Assembly: GCA_025331565.1 (NCBI GenBank)
Contig: JAFREQ010000038.1
Coordinates: 1,054,001 to 1,118,000 of the forward strand
From: Holacanthus passer
Taxonomy: Eukaryota; Chordata; Actinopteri; Pomacanthidae
DNA: 64,000 bases
Direction: 5' to 3'
Part shown: positions 59,901 to 64,000 of the stretch, piece after piece
Numbering within the stretch: position 1 is the first letter of the stretch
How the letters are laid out: every line of letters begins with the position of its first letter
Translations under genes and position numbers: made by a program
The notes under the pieces: model-generated
The model's database searches: none
What the model saw: only the letters and a program-made list of their open reading frames with translations
What the model was told of the DNA's origin: nothing

Positions 59901-62900
59901 ATGCTGTAACAACTGACCAGCGTCTGTCATAAGTCAAATATCTCCTCCTTTCATTAAGCTTCATTTCATTCATTTTAGCAGAGAGCATTTCTCCTCAATG
60001 AAACTTAGTGTTCATCAGTGCCTGAGCTTCTACCGCCGACTACTGGTGGGAGAGGGTACTGCACAGACAAACTTCTGCAACCAGCAACACTTGTGCTTTT
60101 GATTGTCATTTACCCTCTGACAATCCAACATCACAGTTTGTACTTATCTTCTTTTATCCCACAGCTTATTCTGCACTCTTCTCTCTCTTCTGTCCTCCCA
60201 ACAAATCAATTTGAAAAAACAAACAAACAAACAACCAGGCTGAGGTTAAATGGGTAAACCAAGTGGAACAAACCTGCCAAATTTTTCTGTGTATCCCGTC
60301 TTGCCCTGCTGTATAACATGGATGAAGTCGTGTGTGAGGATAAAAGGTACACGCTCCCTCTTGATGCCAAACTTGGACTTGAAGTTGCCCAGGATGTGGC
60401 CGAAGTCTATGTGGAAGAGCTGACAGACAAGAGGGCCAATCAGTGAGTGCAATGAAACCAGGGAGGAAAACAAATGAAGAGACTGGATAATTTATACAGA
60501 TGAAACAAATACTCTGTCCTACCTGCCCGGTGCTGCGGACCATGATGTTGTCACTGTGGCGGTCTCCGATACCCAGGACGTAGGTGGCTACACAGTAGCC
60601 TGCACATGAAAGAGTGAACTCCTCGATGGCTCGATCAAGAGCGTCACTGTCAATACAAAACATACACAGGACACACTGGTCACTGTCAACCGTAACACAT
60701 CCTGCAGTCCAAAGATGCTCAAACTGAAGTTACTGTAAGGTTCATTGAATCAACAGGCAGCATCTTACCCAGAGTTTCTCTCTTTGAGCCAGTTGAGCAA
60801 AGCATCTTTGTTGAAGGCGGCAGCTGCTGCCACGTTGCTGCTGGTCAGCTGGATGTTGGCGATCGTGTCTGCTGAGGAGACGACCTCGATCAGCCCTGCC
60901 CGGTCACCTGTTGCCAGACAACCATATGGTACGATTCTGCATGATATGTAGAGAAGGAGAAGAGCTTAATGATATCAGTTGGAACATGCGAACCATGTGA
61001 TATCTGTCCTGGAGTATTTGGTGGGTAAATCCACTCTGCAACCCCTACTGATACATGCAGAACATCGAATCATTTAATCAAGCCTTTTTCCACATTCACA
61101 CATAGCTATAGCAGGGAGTATAGCAGTGTCTGAGTTTTGTCATGTTTATTTTTTGTGTGTGTTGCTGTAGATCCAGTTCTAGTGTTGTGTATTTATGAGA
61201 TTAAGATATTAGGCTGTGTTTTATTTGGAAGTCCTTTCATGCCCACTCCCCTGGGTGCAATTCACTCTGTCAGACAGGATACCATATCATACTGTTCATA
61301 CTGAGTGGAGACAGGACAGATGGGAACATTTGGTGAAGAACATATGGTGATTACAAACGGCACTCAGACCGGCAATATGACAATATATTTTCTTCTTCAT
61401 TCACTTTAACTTCTTCTTTCCTTCCACAAGATGGCAGTGGGTCTTCATTTTGCAGGATGTAGAGTTATGTGACCTGGAATAATCTTCCTGAGAACACTTC
61501 CTTTTTTGTAATAATTTCCTGACAGTGCCCCCAAGGACTTATAGTATCATACAGCCATGATCCAAGATTTCATTTGCAGTTTGACAGAGGTTTAACGGAG
61601 ACCAAATGCCTTCAAGGCATTTTTACTCAACTTGATAGGTGTTGAGTTTAAATAAATCAGGAAAAAATGACTACAGACAGCTGACAAGTAAGGGTACGAG
61701 TGGTAAGATACGTCAGCAAGATATCACAAAACAAACTCAAATTCACCACATCATAGTGGTCTCTTTGGATTGTCCCTTCCTTCATTCACAATGTCCCGTT
61801 ACTGTGTTCGAACTCTGAACCCATGTCCCTGTAATCTGAAGCACCGTCCTCAAGCTCAACTGTCAAAACAACCCCCCGACTGCTGAGCTCCAGATGTGTC
61901 AGTGTATGACGAAGGGAGAAAAGGGGTTTGTAAAAGTGCGAAAGTGTGGACTTGATTAGGGTGTAATGCAGATACTGTGTGCGTGTATGTGTGTGTAGAT
62001 GGATGTCTAGGGTGTAAGAGGGTTGGAGGTCAAACTAGCATGGGGTAATTTAGTGTCTCCCCTCCTCTGCTGCACCCCACCAGAGCTTCCCCTTCCCTGC
62101 AGAGAGCAGGAACAAACAAGCTTGACAAAGTCTGTTCATTTAACTCACATAGATACAGACACACGCACACAATGTTTCTATCACTTCAGAGGACATTAAA
62201 TTGACACAATTATTTCCTCGAGAGTGAAGTCTTCACCCTAAAACTGAATGGTTTATGTTATGGGGACTTTGTGTTTTGCCCCATAAGGAAAAAGGAAAAA
62301 AACAAAAAACACACACACACACAGAAAAAAAACAAACTCACCTGAGGTCCAGATTAGCCTCCTTCCATAGCCGATCCATTAACCTCAAAATTTGGAGTGT
62401 CAACATGTCTTGTCTTAGGTCTGAGAAAAGAGGGTAAATGAAGAAGAATAGGGAAACATTTTCTAAATTTCAAAAGAAAATGTGCTTTGAAAAAGTTTAC
62501 TTGAAAGATGAAAACTGATTTCAATCCCTCATCATCATGTCATATCCTCCTTTGCCAAACCACCCTCTCCCCTTCTTTGATTCCCCCTACCATCTCCATT
62601 CTTGAAGATGATTCCCAGGGTGTCTCCCCCCAGCAGCTTGTTGTTGTAAACTATCCAGAGAGGCTTCATCTTAGAGTCCATGTACCGACACTTCTCCACA
62701 CTGATGAGAGAATGAGAGGACGAGACGTGGAATGACGCATCTTGAGGAGAAAAAGTTCAACCTTATCCGAAACTTAGCTCTGTGATCAGAATAGTGTTGC
62801 CTTACTTCATGCCAGACAGCAGGACATTGGGGTTTAGAGGGGAGTGCAGGTCTGACAGAGTCTCTGAATAGCCGCTCTGCCTCAGACAAGTCATCATGGC

Positions 62901-63820
62901 CTCCTTGGTCAACATTGCCTCCTTGGTCTTACTCCGAGCGTTCTTGATGGTTCCCAGCTTAATTAGCTCATTCACTGATTTTAGCTTACTCAGGGCTTCC
63001 ACCTGGTACAGTCAAAAGACAGAACATATGACAGAACAATTGAAAATGTTGGAACAATATTTTAGAATTTGTTTGACTGAAAACAATCAACAAATCATAG
63101 GAATCATCCCTGTTAGAGACATTTTCTCCTCAAACAGATGTCAGCATTGTAATCCCAAGTCAGTGTGCATGCTCTTCCAAACAGGAAAAAGGGCAGAGAA
63201 ATGAAATGTGCTGATGATAAATGAGGCAGCGACCACAAGAGTCACTGTCAGAATCAACACTTGATCTTGTTGTTGCTGTGATGGGCTAAAAATACCATAA
63301 ATCTAATCCTGCTGGGATCGACAATAGACAGCTGTTCTGATTGTTCAGTAAGGGCTAGTAGAGAGAAGCCTTGATAAGGAATTGAGGCAAAAATGAAAAA
63401 GAAACAAAGTGGGAGAACATGCATGGCGCACACAAAAAATCCCATGTGTGTGACCTACCTGTTTCTTTAGAACCTCAATATGAGGGATGCTGCCTCTACA
63501 GTAGGCTTCCAGGATGAGGGCAAACTGGACTGAAACAGCTGGCATGTGGATCTCTGACCTGCAGAGGGCAGCAGAACGGGCACAGTCAAGAAACATCACT
63601 TTCAAACGCCATTTTTAAAACATGCAATCTCATTCTCTTTCTTTATGTACACACAGTCACTCGTGCCAGTACACACCGTAGATGCCAGAAGAGGAAGTGT
63701 CCTATCTTGCGGTTCCCCTGGGCACGCTCCAACAGGAAGTGGGTGAGCGCGCAGTCATAGTAAGGCTCATAACGCAACACCTGCACCAACTGTAGCAAGT
63801 ATTGTGAAAGCTCCTCATTA
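56941..63820 (-). CDS. pik3cb: PI3-kinase catalytic subunit beta, C-terminal part (5' end outside window)
   Basis: CDS complement(join(56941..57078, 57566..57698, 60274..60419, 60523..60646, 60769..60936, 62342..62420, 62591..62700, 62806..63002, 63459..63558, 63677..>63820)); 445 aa of about 1070. It covers the end of the helical domain (ELSQYLLQLVQVLRYEP) and the kinase domain: FKNGDDLRQDM, catalytic loop GDRHSDN, activation loop starting DFG with GNFKSKFGIKRERVPF, and C-terminal helix TKVNWMAHNVAKDNRS. These match p110-beta better than p110-delta (HILGNFKSKFGIKRER, QYLKDSLALGK). It phosphorylates PtdIns(4,5)P2 at the 3 position at the membrane together with p85. Odd points: an 18-bp in-frame tandem duplication at 62892-62930 and Ser at the position of Arg in mammalian KFGRFRQ. 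Confidence 0.96.
57930..58310 (+). repeat. Fish interspersed repeat in pik3cb intron, itself interrupted
   Basis: GAATCGATTAATAATTTCTG, TTCAAGCAAAAATGTCAAA, GCTGGTTCCAGCTTCTTAAA, GAAGACGTCGCATTCG and TAATTGTTAGTTGCAGCCC occur in the order known from this abundant teleost element. A retroposon tail (58101-58146) interrupts it. Confidence 0.7.
58101..58146 (+). repeat. Retroposon 3' tail nested in older repeat
   Basis: AAGATAAAAATCTTCCTTTA, then TTCATGCCGCAATGGGGAAA, diverged copy of the 7386-7436 tail. Confidence 0.65.
58311..60273. other. Rest of large pik3cb intron, no gene seen
   Basis: AT-rich intronic sequence; short open frames such as those near 58700-58990 have no recognisable domain. 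Confidence 0.5.
60937..62341. other. pik3cb intron, no gene seen
   Basis: About 1.4 kb with a small CA run near 62308-62321. Nothing else recognised. Confidence 0.5.
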
Positions 63821-64000
63821 CTGAAAAAGGGAGAGAGGAAAAGAGGACGCGTGAGAGGAGGTTTTCTGAAAGGCCGCCTTCTAGCTTTTAGTTTCATTTC
63901 ACTATTTAACTTTTAGTTGGATTTTAAATGATTATGTGCCTTCAGGAAACTCATGCATACAGTCATTTATAATAATAAAATCAAGGAGCAGGGGGAATAT

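Overview
The window looks like nuclear DNA of a ray-finned (teleost) fish. It has vertebrate-style genes with GT-AG introns, teleost-type interspersed repeats (a tRNA-derived SINE with an ATGG tail, (GATAA)n-tailed retroposon 3' ends, hAT-like and TTAA-flanked MITE elements, an L1 remnant) and a fish gene set: two paired CTLD lectins, her8-like, hes6, per2 and pik3cb. Most exon boundaries below were placed by reading splice sites and checking that codon phase is kept.

Layout. Positions 1-10865 hold a recent tandem duplication. Each unit carries a five-exon gene for a predicted secreted protein with two C-type-lectin-like domains (CDS 1554-4030 and 8164-10672, both 330 aa). Positions 10863-16400 are a transposon graveyard: an L1 ORF2 remnant split by a SINE with a 12-bp target duplication, an LTR-like piece, and a hAT-like element with another element nested in it. 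Next come two plus-strand bHLH-Orange repressor genes with the same exon phases: a her8-like gene (17378-18637) and hes6 (22630-24536). per2 is on the minus strand, convergent with hes6: 21 coding exons at 32084-46059, a non-coding first exon near 49886-50185 and a promoter around 50000-50340. After about 6.7 kb of repeat-rich intergenic DNA, the 3' half of pik3cb (minus strand, 56941-63820) runs off the right edge.

How the parts relate. her8-like and hes6 are Notch/Fgf-linked repressors of neurogenesis and segmentation, and per2 is a core negative regulator of the circadian clock. HES6 and PER2 are also close neighbours in human, so that linkage looks ancestral. The lectin pair is probably an innate-immune or secreted recognition function, with amino-acid change focused on the lectin folds while the nearby introns stayed identical. 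No operon-like or wholly new system is visible. The most noteworthy observations are the exon-focused divergence of the lectin pair, a core-promoter module shared with exact spacing by her8-like and hes6, a probable GC-AG intron and expanded coding repeats in per2, and several perfect hairpins.
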